Positions 7,822 through 15,941 of a stretch of DNA of 46,682 bases are shown piece after piece; the first letter of the stretch is position 1; the number at the start of each line of letters is the position of its first letter. The DNA comes from Dehalococcoidia bacterium (GTDB lineage: Bacteria; Chloroflexota; Dehalococcoidia; Lucifugimonadales; UBA3495). Under the pieces are notes generated by a model. The model did no database searches and was not told the DNA's origin. It saw nothing but the letters and a program-made list of their open reading frames with translations. A program made the translations under genes and the position numbers. The stretch lies in contig JAKUQE010000023.1 in NCBI GenBank assembly GCA_022450395.1, positions 1-46,682 of the forward strand, given 5' to 3'.

Positions 7822-8685
7822 TTATCCTACCGGCTGCATCGCCCCTAGCCGAGTAGCGATGTAGTTCTTCATCATGTCGATGGCCCGGTCTGTCTCAGGA
7901 CTGGGGGTGTGAACCCAGCGATGTTCGGCGCGAGCGAAAACCTCGAATTCGATGTCGCCACCGGCTCTCCGGTAGCAATCAACGAAATGCGCCTGGGTTT
8001 CGGGCATCACATTGTCGTCCAGTGAACCTTGCAAGACGAACATCGGTGGCAAGGAAACGACCTCTCCCCGATCTAGGATCTCTTGGGGGTTGGCCTCGTG
8101 AATGCTGTCCCAAGGATCGAAATAAGTCTCGTTATTGTGCATCATGTTCTTACGCTGCTTGCTCTTGGCGTTTTCATAGCGAGCGATGGTGTTGCTGATG
8201 GGCGAGCGAGCGATGACGTAGTTCAGGGTAGCGTCCAAATTAGGTGCCTCTTCTAAGGTGAACTCGTTGTAGCGTGGGTCGTTGGGCCGCATGGCGATCA
8301 ACTCGACTACGTGTCCGCCGCTGGAGCTGCCTAAGACACCAAGGGTTTCGGGGTCGCCGTTCCACTCCCGGGCCTTGGATTTAAGCCAGCGGATGCCATA
8401 GTTGGCGTCGGCTACCGAGGCCGGGTAGGGGGCTTCGCTGGCCAAGCGTAGGTCGATGGCCACCACCAAGACTCCGCTGGCCGCGAGTTGTTGGTCCACC
8501 AGCGCGTTTGCCGTGCGGTCCTGGTCGTTCCAGGCCCCGCCGTGCACGTCCAATAGCACGGGGAACGGGCCGTCTCCTTGGGATTGATATATCCGGGCCA
8601 TCAACGTCCGTACCGGATCGCGCCGGTACTCGACATCCCAGGATTTTATCTCGTATTGCGCCGAAGCGTCGTAGGCGGTTGCCAT
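7822..8685 (-). CDS. Alpha/beta-hydrolase, carboxylesterase-like (HSL/BD-FAE type)
   Basis: A 287-residue single-domain alpha/beta hydrolase. HGGAW (48-52) is the oxyanion-hole motif of the hormone-sensitive-lipase and esterase branch, and GSSSGGH (119-125) is the nucleophile elbow with Ser121. The acid and base appear as GSLDDNVMP and ARAEHRWVHTP near the C terminus, completing a Ser-Asp-His triad. There is no signal peptide, so the protein should be cytoplasmic. ATG is preceded by GGAGG about ten bases upstream. The gene is downstream-most partner of no obvious operon: about 70 bp separate it from the CMD pair on the same strand, so shared transcription is possible. Expected reaction: hydrolysis of short esters or lactones. 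Confidence 0.85.
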   Translation of the reverse strand: MATAYDASAQYEIKSWDVEYRRDPVRTLMARIYQSQGDGPFPVLLDVHGGAWNDQDRTANALVDQQLAASGVLVVAIDLRLASEAPYPASVADANYGIRWLKSKAREWNGDPETLGVLGSSSGGHVVELIAMRPNDPRYNEFTLEEAPNLDATLNYVIARSPISNTIARYENAKSKQRKNMMHNNETYFDPWDSIHEANPQEILDRGEVVSLPPMFVLQGSLDDNVMPETQAHFVDCYRRAGGDIEFEVFARAEHRWVHTPSPETDRAIDMMKNYIATRLGAMQPVG

Positions 8686-8913
8686 GTATAGGCCTCCATT
8701 CGGTCTAAATCATGCCTCGTTGTCACCACGGGTGTGCGGCAGCGTACAGTCGGCCGGAGCACGTGTCAAGGGACTGAGCGGTGCGGCGTAGGCTAGCCAA
8801 CTTGTCACCACGAATATCACCCCAATGGGTGATTTCGGGATCTTCCCCATGGTGCAAGATGTTAATGAAGATTCCAAGCCGCGAGTGACCGGCTGATGAG
8901 AGGGTTGATGGAT

Positions 8914-9066
8914 ATGAGGGTTGGATTAGAGAGGGACGATGCCCGGCCGGCACCGCCACGGGTCGCTTTTTGGAGTCTGGGAAGGATCACCCCCGTAGAG
9001 TTGATGGCGGCCGTGGGAATTCTGGCGATCATGGTCGGTATCATGGCGGGTACGATGTCAGGCTAA
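8914..9066 (+). CDS. Small single-span membrane protein (50 aa)
   Basis: Reading from ATG 8914 gives a short polar head (MRVGLERDDARPAPPRVAFW) and one membrane helix (VELMAAVGILAIMVGIMAGT) ending in MSG. GAGAGGG at 8898-8904 is nine bases before this ATG; in-frame ATGs at 8896 and 8908 would add six or two residues but fit that site less well. A strong intrinsic terminator begins 31 bp after the stop, which is good evidence that the frame is transcribed and translated. Function unknown. Single-helix proteins of this size often serve as subunits or regulators of membrane complexes, but nothing nearby shows which. Confidence 0.6.
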   Translation: MRVGLERDDARPAPPRVAFWSLGRITPVELMAAVGILAIMVGIMAGTMSG

Positions 9067-9096
9067 CCTGCGTTAAGCAGATCAAGAACTGTGACG

Positions 9097-9135
9097 AAGC
9101 CCCGGTTTTACACCGGGGCTTTTCATTTTTTGGGT
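9097..9135 (+). terminator. Intrinsic terminator of the 50-aa membrane protein gene
   Basis: AAGCCCCGGT (9097-9106) pairs perfectly with ACCGGGGCTT (9112-9121) across a five-base loop. The run that follows is T-rich (TTCATTTTTT). Strand and position fit termination after the stop at 9066. Confidence 0.85.
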
Positions 9136-9191
9136 GTTGGGCTTCAAGCGATCCAGAGGGACGTGATACTTCAAGGGAAACCGATCGGTAG

Positions 9192-9374
9192 TCAACGGTT
9201 ATTGATTGGCACGATAATATAAACGTGCTGGGGTTGACAGTCCCCGTAGTCCACCCCGGCGTCGATCACGACTTTGGCGACCTCTCCGGCGAGCATGCGG
9301 GCTTCAGCGGCGCACATGTCCCTTGGGCCGCCGCTTTTCAGGGCAAGATTATTGTCCAGGCGTATCGTTGACAC
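9192..9374 (-). CDS. Possible small hypothetical protein
   Basis: A 60-residue minus-strand frame starting at GTG, with sensible composition: STIRLDNNLALKSGG, then an alpha-helical CAAEARMLAGEVAKVVIDAG and a strand QPQHVYIIVPI. The frame stays open upstream of the GTG for about 25 more codons, so the true start is unclear. No recognisable family, no clear Shine-Dalgarno. It is the only coding-like stretch in the otherwise sparse 9.07-9.78 kb interval; the remainder of that interval holds a T-rich stretch and the palindromic repeat at 9601-9698. Confidence 0.35.
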   Translation of the reverse strand: MSTIRLDNNLALKSGGPRDMCAAEARMLAGEVAKVVIDAGVDYGDCQPQHVYIIVPINNR

Positions 9375-9600
9375 CTCTATGGCTTCAGTTGAGTTGCCGG
9401 CCGAGTTGCTCTTTTTCCTAGGAAGGAGTAAACAATTGATAGAGGGCTACCGTGGAACGGGTCACAAGTATAATAACGAGCCATCTTCGCCAGTGAGAGA
9501 TGCCGCTGAGCCAACCGAGACTTGCGCGTCGCTTCGACGTGGGAATGCTTAGTACCGAGGCAAGATTTTTTTTGTAGTGATTGACTGGTTGTTTGAGCCT

Positions 9601-9698
9601 GTCATTCCGAGTCCTTACCGCGAAGGACTCGGAATCTGGGGAGGTGGCGGGGACGCCATGCTGCAGATGCTTTGCCGCTGTGGCTGGCTCAGCATGAC
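9601..9698. repeat. Palindromic intergenic repeat (REP/MITE-like)
   Basis: A perfect 13-bp stem, ATTCCGAGTCCTT (9604-9616) against AAGGACTCGGAAT (9623-9635), with a six-base loop. The unit is framed by GTCATTCCGAG (9601-9611) and CTCAGCATGAC (9688-9698), imperfect inverted ends (9 of 11). No coding capacity. Related GTCATT...AATGAC ends occur at 21368-21418. Confidence 0.6.
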
Positions 9699-9777
9699 GT
9701 TTTTGGAGAAATTAAATTAGTGCGTTGAACTTGAAAACAGTGATAGTCAGAAGTTCTGTCAAAGGGGTTCTCCTGAA

Positions 9778-11118
9778 TTGAACTCGGTTAAGTGGCGCAA
9801 CAAGCTAGCGAACTCCCTGCCCTTCTATTACGGGTGGGTCATCGTCGGCAGTACGGTGTCGGTCAGCTTATCTACCCGCACCGTCATGGCGGTGGCTGCC
9901 CTATCCGTATTCGTGGTGCCCATGACCGAGGACTTGGGGTGGTCCCGGGGACTGTTTTCCGGCGCGGTCAGCCTTGGCGGTCTCTGTGCCGTGTTCATTT
10001 CGCCCTTGGTTGGCAAGTGGCTCGACCGGTTTGGTTCGGGACTGTTGCTGTCCGTGGCATCAGTGTTAACTGGGGCCCTGGCCGTGGGATTGTCGATGGT
10101 GGGCAACCCGGCGGCATTTTACGCCCTCTACGTGCCGGGACGATTGATCTTCTCCGGCCCTATCGAACTAGGCATCCCAACCGCGATAAGCAATTGGTTC
10201 ATTCGCCGCCGCCCCTTGGGGCTCGCTGCCGACGCTGTCGCCAAAGGCGCCGGACTCACCATCATACCCCTGCTGGCCCAGTTCATAATCACCGGCTGGG
10301 ACTGGCGTACCGCATGGTTTACCCTGGGTATTTTGACCTTCGCCCTGGGAGTGATTCCCCCGGTCCTGCTCATGGCCAGGCGGCCGGAAGACATGGGATT
10401 GGAGCCGGACCCGGCCCCTAACGAGCCTGCGAAAAGAGTGAGCGCCGTCACCGAAAGTGGATCACCTTCACCGGCAGTGGTCACGGAGCCTAGCTACACC
10501 GAATCTAGTTTCACGGTGCGGCAAGCGTTCCACACCCGCGCCTTTTGGCTCTTGGCAGCCTTCACCGCGTTGGCGTTCATGGTGCAGGCGGGAGTAAGTC
10601 TGCATCAGGTAGCCCACTACATCAACCAAGGACTGCCCGGACCCTCGGCGGCGTTGGCTGCCAGCACCTTTGCCGCTTCACAGATATTCAGCGCCATGTT
10701 TTGGGCGGCTCTGGGGAGACGGGTTCCCGTGCGGTTCCTGCTGTCGGCGGCGGCGATCGTCGTGGCCGTGGCGGCGTTCGGCACATCGATCAGCGCGTCT
10801 TTGCCCACCGAGTTGGTATCAGCCGCCACCGTTGGATTCGGCGTAGGCGGTCTACATCTGTTGGTGCGGTTGGCTTGGGCAGACTACTACGGAAGGGAGC
10901 ACCTGGGTACGATACGCGGTTTCACGATGTCGGCGCAGATCGGCGGGCAGGCGGTAGGCCCGGTGTTGGCCGGGTTCATGTTCGATGCCACCGGCTCTTA
11001 CCAGATGCCCCTTTTGGTATTCACCGGCGCGGCAACGTTGGCGGCTATCTTGGCCTTGTTCGCCACGCCACCGAAACTTTTGGCTCTAACGCAGGAGCCG
11101 GCTGGTCGGACCACCTAA
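9778..11118 (+). CDS. MFS transporter, monocarboxylate/oxalate-formate-antiporter type
   Basis: A 446-residue major facilitator with about twelve membrane helices. It opens with LPFYYGWVIVGS and then MTEDLGWSRGLFSGAVSLGG, a signature of the monocarboxylate/oxalate:formate branch; GKWLDRFGSG is the loop 2-3 motif, and a charged central loop (about 205-245) separates two six-helix halves. The start is TTG, with AAGGGG about a dozen bases upstream. The minus-strand MFS at 22145-23434 is a clear paralogue with the same N-terminal layout. Such carriers usually move organic acids. The stop overlaps the stop of the convergent hydrolase gene by four bases (CTAA). Confidence 0.88.
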   Translation: MNSVKWRNKLANSLPFYYGWVIVGSTVSVSLSTRTVMAVAALSVFVVPMTEDLGWSRGLFSGAVSLGGLCAVFISPLVGKWLDRFGSGLLLSVASVLTGALAVGLSMVGNPAAFYALYVPGRLIFSGPIELGIPTAISNWFIRRRPLGLAADAVAKGAGLTIIPLLAQFIITGWDWRTAWFTLGILTFALGVIPPVLLMARRPEDMGLEPDPAPNEPAKRVSAVTESGSPSPAVVTEPSYTESSFTVRQAFHTRAFWLLAAFTALAFMVQAGVSLHQVAHYINQGLPGPSAALAASTFAASQIFSAMFWAALGRRVPVRFLLSAAAIVVAVAAFGTSISASLPTELVSAATVGFGVGGLHLLVRLAWADYYGREHLGTIRGFTMSAQIGGQAVGPVLAGFMFDATGSYQMPLLVFTGAATLAAILALFATPPKLLALTQEPAGRTT

Positions 11119-12128
11119 CTCGCCAGCAACTCTTTCAGTCCATCGTCGATGAACCGAGTGTCCGCTGGATTTCGGCCAGGACCACCGCCGATGTGCCCCC
11201 AGATCGTGGGGATAATCCGAAGTTCGGCGTTGGGCATGTGGGCGACTTCGATCTCGTTGTCCTCGGGAGGGAAATACTGGTCCGTTCTTGAGGGCATGAC
11301 CATCGCTTTGGCCTTGATCGAGCCCAAGGCCTTCAAGAATTCGCCTTGGTACAGAGGGTTATCGCTGATGTCCCCGTGTTGCCAGGTGTAAACCATGGCC
11401 AGGATGTCGTTGGCGTCCAGTTGCAGGTATCGCCCCTCCCATCCGGTTATCAGATAGTCTTCCAGCGACGAGAACCCCATCTGCAGGTACACCCGCTCTC
11501 GATAAAAGGCCTGCGACGGCGCCCACCCGGCGTATACCCGCGCCATCGCCCTAAGTCCCTTGCCGGGTGGACGGTCGTACCAGCCGCCGTTCCATGCGTC
11601 GTCGGCGCGCAATGCGGCCTTGACCCCTTCCAGAAATACAAAGTTGTGAGGGGAGGTCCTGGCGGAACCGCACCAGGGAGCTATACGCTCGACCATATCG
11701 GGAAACAACGCCCCCCAATGGAAGGACTGTTGAGCGCCCATGGAGAAACCGCATACCAAGGCGATGCGCTGGATGCCGAATTCTTCGGTCACCAGGCGGT
11801 GTTGGCACATGATGTTGTCGTAGTAGGTGGTTCCGGGAAACCTGGCCCGGTCGTAAGGCGGCGGAGTGTTGCTGGGAGAGGACGACAGCCCGTTGCCGAG
11901 AAGATTTGGGATGATAATGAAATATTTTTCCGGGTCCAATGCCATCCCAGGCCCGATCATGGGCTCGTTGGCCGGATGCTGGGAGCCGAAGAAGGTGGGA
12001 AACACGATAACGTTGTCTTTCGCGGCGTTCAGGTTTCCGTAAGTCGTGTATGCCAGCTTAGCGCCGCGGATCCTCAGCCCGGACTGAACGTCGATGTCGC
12101 CTAACTCGAAGATTTGGTAGTCGATCAT
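11115..12128 (-). CDS. Alpha/beta-hydrolase, homoserine O-acetyltransferase (MetX)-like
   Basis: A 337-residue protein with the MetX-type layout: LRIRGAKLAYTTYGNLNAAKDN at the N terminus, oxyanion region (FFGSQHPANEPMIGPG), LGNGLSSSPSNTPPPYD, and a nucleophile elbow CGFSMGAQQSFHWGALFPDMV with the catalytic Ser in GFSMG. The acid (PSRTDQYFPPEDN) and base (WGHIGGGPGRN) are in place. True MetX enzymes have GGSMGG and act on homoserine; the changed elbow and the lack of any methionine gene nearby suggest a general acyltransferase or hydrolase of this family. ATG start; tail-to-tail with the MFS gene, overlapping four bases. Confidence 0.8.
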   Translation of the reverse strand: MIDYQIFELGDIDVQSGLRIRGAKLAYTTYGNLNAAKDNVIVFPTFFGSQHPANEPMIGPGMALDPEKYFIIIPNLLGNGLSSSPSNTPPPYDRARFPGTTYYDNIMCQHRLVTEEFGIQRIALVCGFSMGAQQSFHWGALFPDMVERIAPWCGSARTSPHNFVFLEGVKAALRADDAWNGGWYDRPPGKGLRAMARVYAGWAPSQAFYRERVYLQMGFSSLEDYLITGWEGRYLQLDANDILAMVYTWQHGDISDNPLYQGEFLKALGSIKAKAMVMPSRTDQYFPPEDNEIEVAHMPNAELRIIPTIWGHIGGGPGRNPADTRFIDDGLKELLAS

Positions 12129-12192
12129 TATAAGAACCTCGCTCGCTGGTTAGCTGTCTACTCTACCGGAAATGGGATCATGGTGAAGGCGG

Positions 12193-13464
12193 TCACGGCT
12201 CCTGGCGCACGGAACCCAGCCGTATAGTGAAAAACGTGGAAAGAACGAGTCCGATCAACCCCAAAACGATTATCGCGGTGACCACGCCACTGAACTCGGC
12301 CAGAATGCCCACCAAAATGCTGAAGGGGAACACGAAACCTTGCCCGTAGCTGGCCAAGCTGGTGACGCGGCTCCTGAATCGATCCGGAGTGCTCAGTTGT
12401 ATCAGGGTTCCGGCGGTGGTGCGATAGTGCGACTGGGCCATGGACATGAGCCCAATCATGACAAGGGCGGGCAGCAATTGATAGGTGGGTAACAGCCACG
12501 GGGACAGGGCAAAAAGCAAAACGAAGATGGAGCTTGCCAGGATGGACGCCAACGCCACCGGCCCTTTCTTGAAGGTAAACCCTATCGACGCGATGATAAC
12601 GGAGGAAACAAACCCTCCCACTCCGGTGGCGGACAACAGGAACCCTCCCACGTCCGCTTCCCGGCGCAGGACATCGGCGGTGAAAACCGGCAGCAGGAAC
12701 CAAACCTGGTGCAAGACTACGTTTGGAATGAGACCCAACAGGATGAGGGTTAATATGATTCTTTTTTCCCGGCGAATGAACCGGAGACCCTCACCAAAGT
12801 CGGAGATAGGGGACCGGCGTCTGGTTGGCGCCTCCCGTTGGAAGGGGGTTTTCATGGGGAGGTACACCAGGACTGCGGCGGCGTAGAGGGCTGCCTCGAC
12901 AAGAAAATTAGCGGTGAATCCAAGGCTGGCGATGAGGATCCCGCCGACGAACGGACCGAAGATTCGCGTTCCGGTGATGCTGAGGGAATTGGCGGCGTAG
13001 GCGTTTCCGAATCCTTCCGGCGGCACCGTATTGGCGATAAGCGCCTGACGCATGGGCTGGGCGATGGCCAGGCAGACTCCGCTGGCCAAGACGTAGCTGT
13101 AAGCTAACCCGACTCTTAGCTGATCGGAAAGCCCCAGTTCGTTATCCGATGCGACCAATAAGGCAAACAGAGCGGCAAGGACCGCCATGAAAGTCTGGAT
13201 CCTCATGAGCAGCTTTCGCCGGTCCACCCGGTCTCCCCACACCCCGCCCCAAGGGCCGACCAGTAACACCGGCAGGGTGCTCAAGCCGCCCACGATCACG
13301 ACCTGCAAGACCGATGCCGACGACCCGGCGGTCAGCTCGCGCACCAGCCAACCGATGGACAGCAGTTGCAGCCATTGAGCGCTGTTGGAGAAGAAATTGC
13401 CGGTCCAAAGAAGGCGGTAATTCCGGTAGGTAGTCAGGGATTCAAAGGTATGCAGGTGGGACAA
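12193..13464 (-). CDS. MFS transporter, MFS_3/EntS-like exporter
   Basis: A 423-residue carrier beginning TFESLTTYRNYRLLWTGNFFSN, which is the conserved entry of the MFS_3 (enterobactin-exporter-like) branch, followed by about twelve helices. The loop 2-3 motif is GGVWGDRVDRRKLL, and a second-half repeat is visible (SMAQSHYRTTAGTLIQLSTPDRFRSRV), also typical for that branch. These proteins usually export small molecules such as siderophores or drugs. The annotated start is TTG; there is no better ATG in frame. It is on the same strand as the MetX-like gene downstream, 64 bp away, so the two could be cotranscribed. Confidence 0.85.
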   Translation of the reverse strand: MSHLHTFESLTTYRNYRLLWTGNFFSNSAQWLQLLSIGWLVRELTAGSSASVLQVVIVGGLSTLPVLLVGPWGGVWGDRVDRRKLLMRIQTFMAVLAALFALLVASDNELGLSDQLRVGLAYSYVLASGVCLAIAQPMRQALIANTVPPEGFGNAYAANSLSITGTRIFGPFVGGILIASLGFTANFLVEAALYAAAVLVYLPMKTPFQREAPTRRRSPISDFGEGLRFIRREKRIILTLILLGLIPNVVLHQVWFLLPVFTADVLRREADVGGFLLSATGVGGFVSSVIIASIGFTFKKGPVALASILASSIFVLLFALSPWLLPTYQLLPALVMIGLMSMAQSHYRTTAGTLIQLSTPDRFRSRVTSLASYGQGFVFPFSILVGILAEFSGVVTAIIVLGLIGLVLSTFFTIRLGSVRQEP

Positions 13465-13536
13465 ACGAAGTAGCTTAATGGTGATGCGCTCCTGGGAAAT
13501 CGCACGGCCAGCGCGGCCGGCGGCGGTCTCCCCATT

Positions 13537-13977
13537 CTACGCTGTGAGTTCCAGCACCACCACCGGGATCTCCCGCTCAGTACGGGTCTGATATTCCTCG
13601 AAGGGTGGCCAAAGCTTGGTCATGATACGCCAGAGAGCAGGCTTTTCCTCGGGAGTCGCCGTTCGGGCGCGGACTGAGAAGTGTTCGGCCATGATCTGAA
13701 TCTCCACGTCGGGAGTCTTGGACAAGTTGCGGTACCAGCCGGGATGCCTTGGCGCGCCGGTGCGGGAAGCCACCAGCAAATACCGGTCTCCGTCCCGGCC
13801 GTAGATGAGCGGCGTGGTGTACGGGTTGCCCGATTCCCGCCCGATGGTTGTCAGGAGTAAAGTGGGCGCTCCTGAATAGATGTGTCCGTCTTCGCCGCCG
13901 GTCTTCAAGTAGCGAGACGTGTGGTCGTTGACCCGTTTCCGCGCCTTATTGCGGGAGCGCTGGGTATGGTCCGGCAT
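13537..13977 (-). CDS. Deazaflavin (F420)-dependent nitroreductase-family protein (DDN-like)
   Basis: A 146-residue split-barrel protein of the DDN/DUF385 family. Typical elements are GGEDGHIYSGAPTLLLTTIGRESG, TPLIYGRDGDRYLLVASRTGAPRHPGWYRNL, and the final VVVLELT strand. Members bind F420H2 and reduce quinones, nitro compounds or enones. F420 biosynthesis genes are not in the window, so cofactor choice is inferred from the family alone. It lies 59 bp upstream of nothing on its own strand except the MFS exporter (73 bp downstream) and follows the flavin monooxygenase gene, all on the minus strand, so a shared transcript with oxidative and reductive steps on one substrate is conceivable. Confidence 0.85.
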   Translation of the reverse strand: MPDHTQRSRNKARKRVNDHTSRYLKTGGEDGHIYSGAPTLLLTTIGRESGNPYTTPLIYGRDGDRYLLVASRTGAPRHPGWYRNLSKTPDVEIQIMAEHFSVRARTATPEEKPALWRIMTKLWPPFEEYQTRTEREIPVVVLELTA

Positions 13978-14036
13978 GGCGATGCTGTCCTTGGGATGGA
14001 GTGGGGAGACCGTACCGGCTTGGCTTACCGGCTGAC

Positions 14037-15671
14037 CTACTCCAGCAAAAACCCCTCATACCCGTTCGCCGCAACCTCGGCGCGTTTGGCCCGCATGACT
14101 GGGGCGCTGTCGGGGGCGGTGAGGAGGACGCGGGCTTTGCCGGGTATGTTGGCCCCGACGAACCATGAGTCGGCCTGGGACCGGAGGATCTTGGCGCCTG
14201 CCTCGTTGACGTGATTGACCCAATCGTCTTCCGCCTGGAGCGTGGCCGCTATACGGGTAAACTCGTTTTCGCGCACATAGCTGATGGCTTCGCTGACCCA
14301 ATCCACCAGGGGCTCGGCGGCTCGGACGAAGTTACCGACCGAGGCCGCGTTGATGGTGAACAGATTCGGGAATCCGGCGCTGGAGATTCCCATGTAGGTG
14401 CGTGGGCCCCCGGCAAACTTGTCCTTCAACGACTGTCCACCGATGCCGCGAATGTCCAGCCGGTTCAACGAGCCGGTCACGGCGTCGAATCCCGTGGCAA
14501 AGATGATTACGTCCAGTTCGTACTCGGCATCACTGGTCTTGAGGCCGGCGGGAGTGATTCGCTCGATGGGGGCTTGGCGCACGTCCACCAGGAGTACATT
14601 GTCCTGGTTGTAAACCTCGTAGTACCCACTCTCGCAGGGGAGGCGCTTGGAGCCGAACATGTGGTCCTTGGGCACCAGCATCTCCGCCACCACCGGGTCG
14701 TGGACGCGCTCGCGGATCTTGTTGCGGAAGAATTCGGCGTAATCCTCGTTGGCCTCACCGGGCATCATGACGTCGTAAAAATTGCTGAGCCACTTCTTAA
14801 AGCCGGGTTCAGCCCACAGCCTCTCGTATTGCTCCAGCCGCTCTTCCGGTGAGACCTCCATGGCCGACCGCGGGTCGAATTGGTGCATGAACGAGCCCGC
14901 GGTTGCCATACACTTCGCGAATATCTCCGGGTAGGTTGCCTTGATCTCGCGCTGGGCTTCATCGTCGATGGGGCCGTTCCGGAGGGGTGCGCAGAAGTTC
15001 GCCGTGCGTTGGAATACGGTCAGGTGGGCGACCTCCTTGGCAATCTCGGTGATGAGTTGGACGCCGGTGGCCCCGGTGCCGATGACTCCCACCCGCTTGC
15101 CCGCCAGGTCCATGCCTTCTTTGGGCCATCTGCTGGTGTGACACCAGGGGCCCTTGAAGCTATCTATCCCCTCAAAATCCGGTGTGTAGCCTGCGGACAA
15201 GATGCCGACCGACGTGATCAAGAATCGGCCCCGTGCGCGGTGGCCGTCCTCCAATTGGACCAGCCAGCGGTCATCGTCTTCGTCGAAGACGGCCGAGACG
15301 ACCCGGGAGTTTAACCGGATGTGCGGGCGAAGATCGAACTTGTCCGCTACATAATTGAGGTAGCGCTCGTTCTCCGGCTGACCGGAATAGTATTCCTTCC
15401 AGTCCCATTCCTGCAGGAGTTCCTCCGAGAAGGAATACCCGTAGGTGTAACTCTCGGAATCGAACCGGCATCCCGGATAGCGGTTCCAATACCAGGTGCC
15501 GCCCACGCCGCCGCCTTCCTCGAAGATGCGGACCGAGAGCCCATGCTCCCGCAGACGGTACAAGGCGTACAGTCCGGTGATCCCGGCGCCGATGACGATC
15601 GCGTCAAACTGCTCGATCTCTTCAGACGTACCTATACCGGCTGCCGGGGTTTGCTGTTGAGGAGTACCCAT
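14037..15671 (-). CDS. Flavin-containing monooxygenase, Baeyer-Villiger type
   Basis: A 544-residue class B flavoprotein monooxygenase. Two Rossmann motifs are present: GAGITG (28-33) for FAD and GTGATG (198-203) for NADPH. Between them lies FKGPWCHTSRWP (172-183), which matches the Baeyer-Villiger fingerprint FxGxxxHxxxWP, and VGGTWYWNRYPG (56-67) with DSESYTY is the usual FAD-side signature of BVMOs. Length fits the family. Such enzymes insert oxygen next to a carbonyl in ketones, including cyclic and steroid ketones. ATG is supported by AAGGAGAG just upstream. The neighbouring deazaflavin reductase and exporter are on the same strand. Confidence 0.92.
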   Translation of the reverse strand: MGTPQQQTPAAGIGTSEEIEQFDAIVIGAGITGLYALYRLREHGLSVRIFEEGGGVGGTWYWNRYPGCRFDSESYTYGYSFSEELLQEWDWKEYYSGQPENERYLNYVADKFDLRPHIRLNSRVVSAVFDEDDDRWLVQLEDGHRARGRFLITSVGILSAGYTPDFEGIDSFKGPWCHTSRWPKEGMDLAGKRVGVIGTGATGVQLITEIAKEVAHLTVFQRTANFCAPLRNGPIDDEAQREIKATYPEIFAKCMATAGSFMHQFDPRSAMEVSPEERLEQYERLWAEPGFKKWLSNFYDVMMPGEANEDYAEFFRNKIRERVHDPVVAEMLVPKDHMFGSKRLPCESGYYEVYNQDNVLLVDVRQAPIERITPAGLKTSDAEYELDVIIFATGFDAVTGSLNRLDIRGIGGQSLKDKFAGGPRTYMGISSAGFPNLFTINAASVGNFVRAAEPLVDWVSEAISYVRENEFTRIAATLQAEDDWVNHVNEAGAKILRSQADSWFVGANIPGKARVLLTAPDSAPVMRAKRAEVAANGYEGFLLE

Positions 15672-15941
15672 TTAGCTCTCCTTAACGTCTTGCAAGTGCC
15701 GCCGTCGTGGTGAGCCCAACCGGCCCCTATCTGACGGCCTCTGTATCTGTATATTCATTCAAAAGGACAACCCTTCGCGCCCCAATTCTACACCCGGCTT
15801 GCTCGCGCCGCACTAGGCTCGTTGTCTGGACGGACTTGTGGGTGATTAAGTAGCAGCGGTCGCTCATGCCTATGGTAGAATCCGTGTAGATTCGACTGAG
15901 CCTATCCGGGCCATTTACGGCCAAGGGAAGGGAGTTGCCAC

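Noticed and set aside
8816-8833. ATCACCC/GGGTGAT seven-bp inverted repeat
   Set aside because: Short, without a clear link to a promoter; expected by chance at this length.
9097-9121. GC-rich hairpin considered as part of a tRNA or structured RNA
   Set aside because: No cloverleaf or CCA-like end; hairpin plus T-run is a normal intrinsic terminator.
12158-12703. 181-codon minus frame inside the MFS exporter
   Set aside because: Arg/His-rich shadow of the transporter gene, which has strong family motifs in the other frame.
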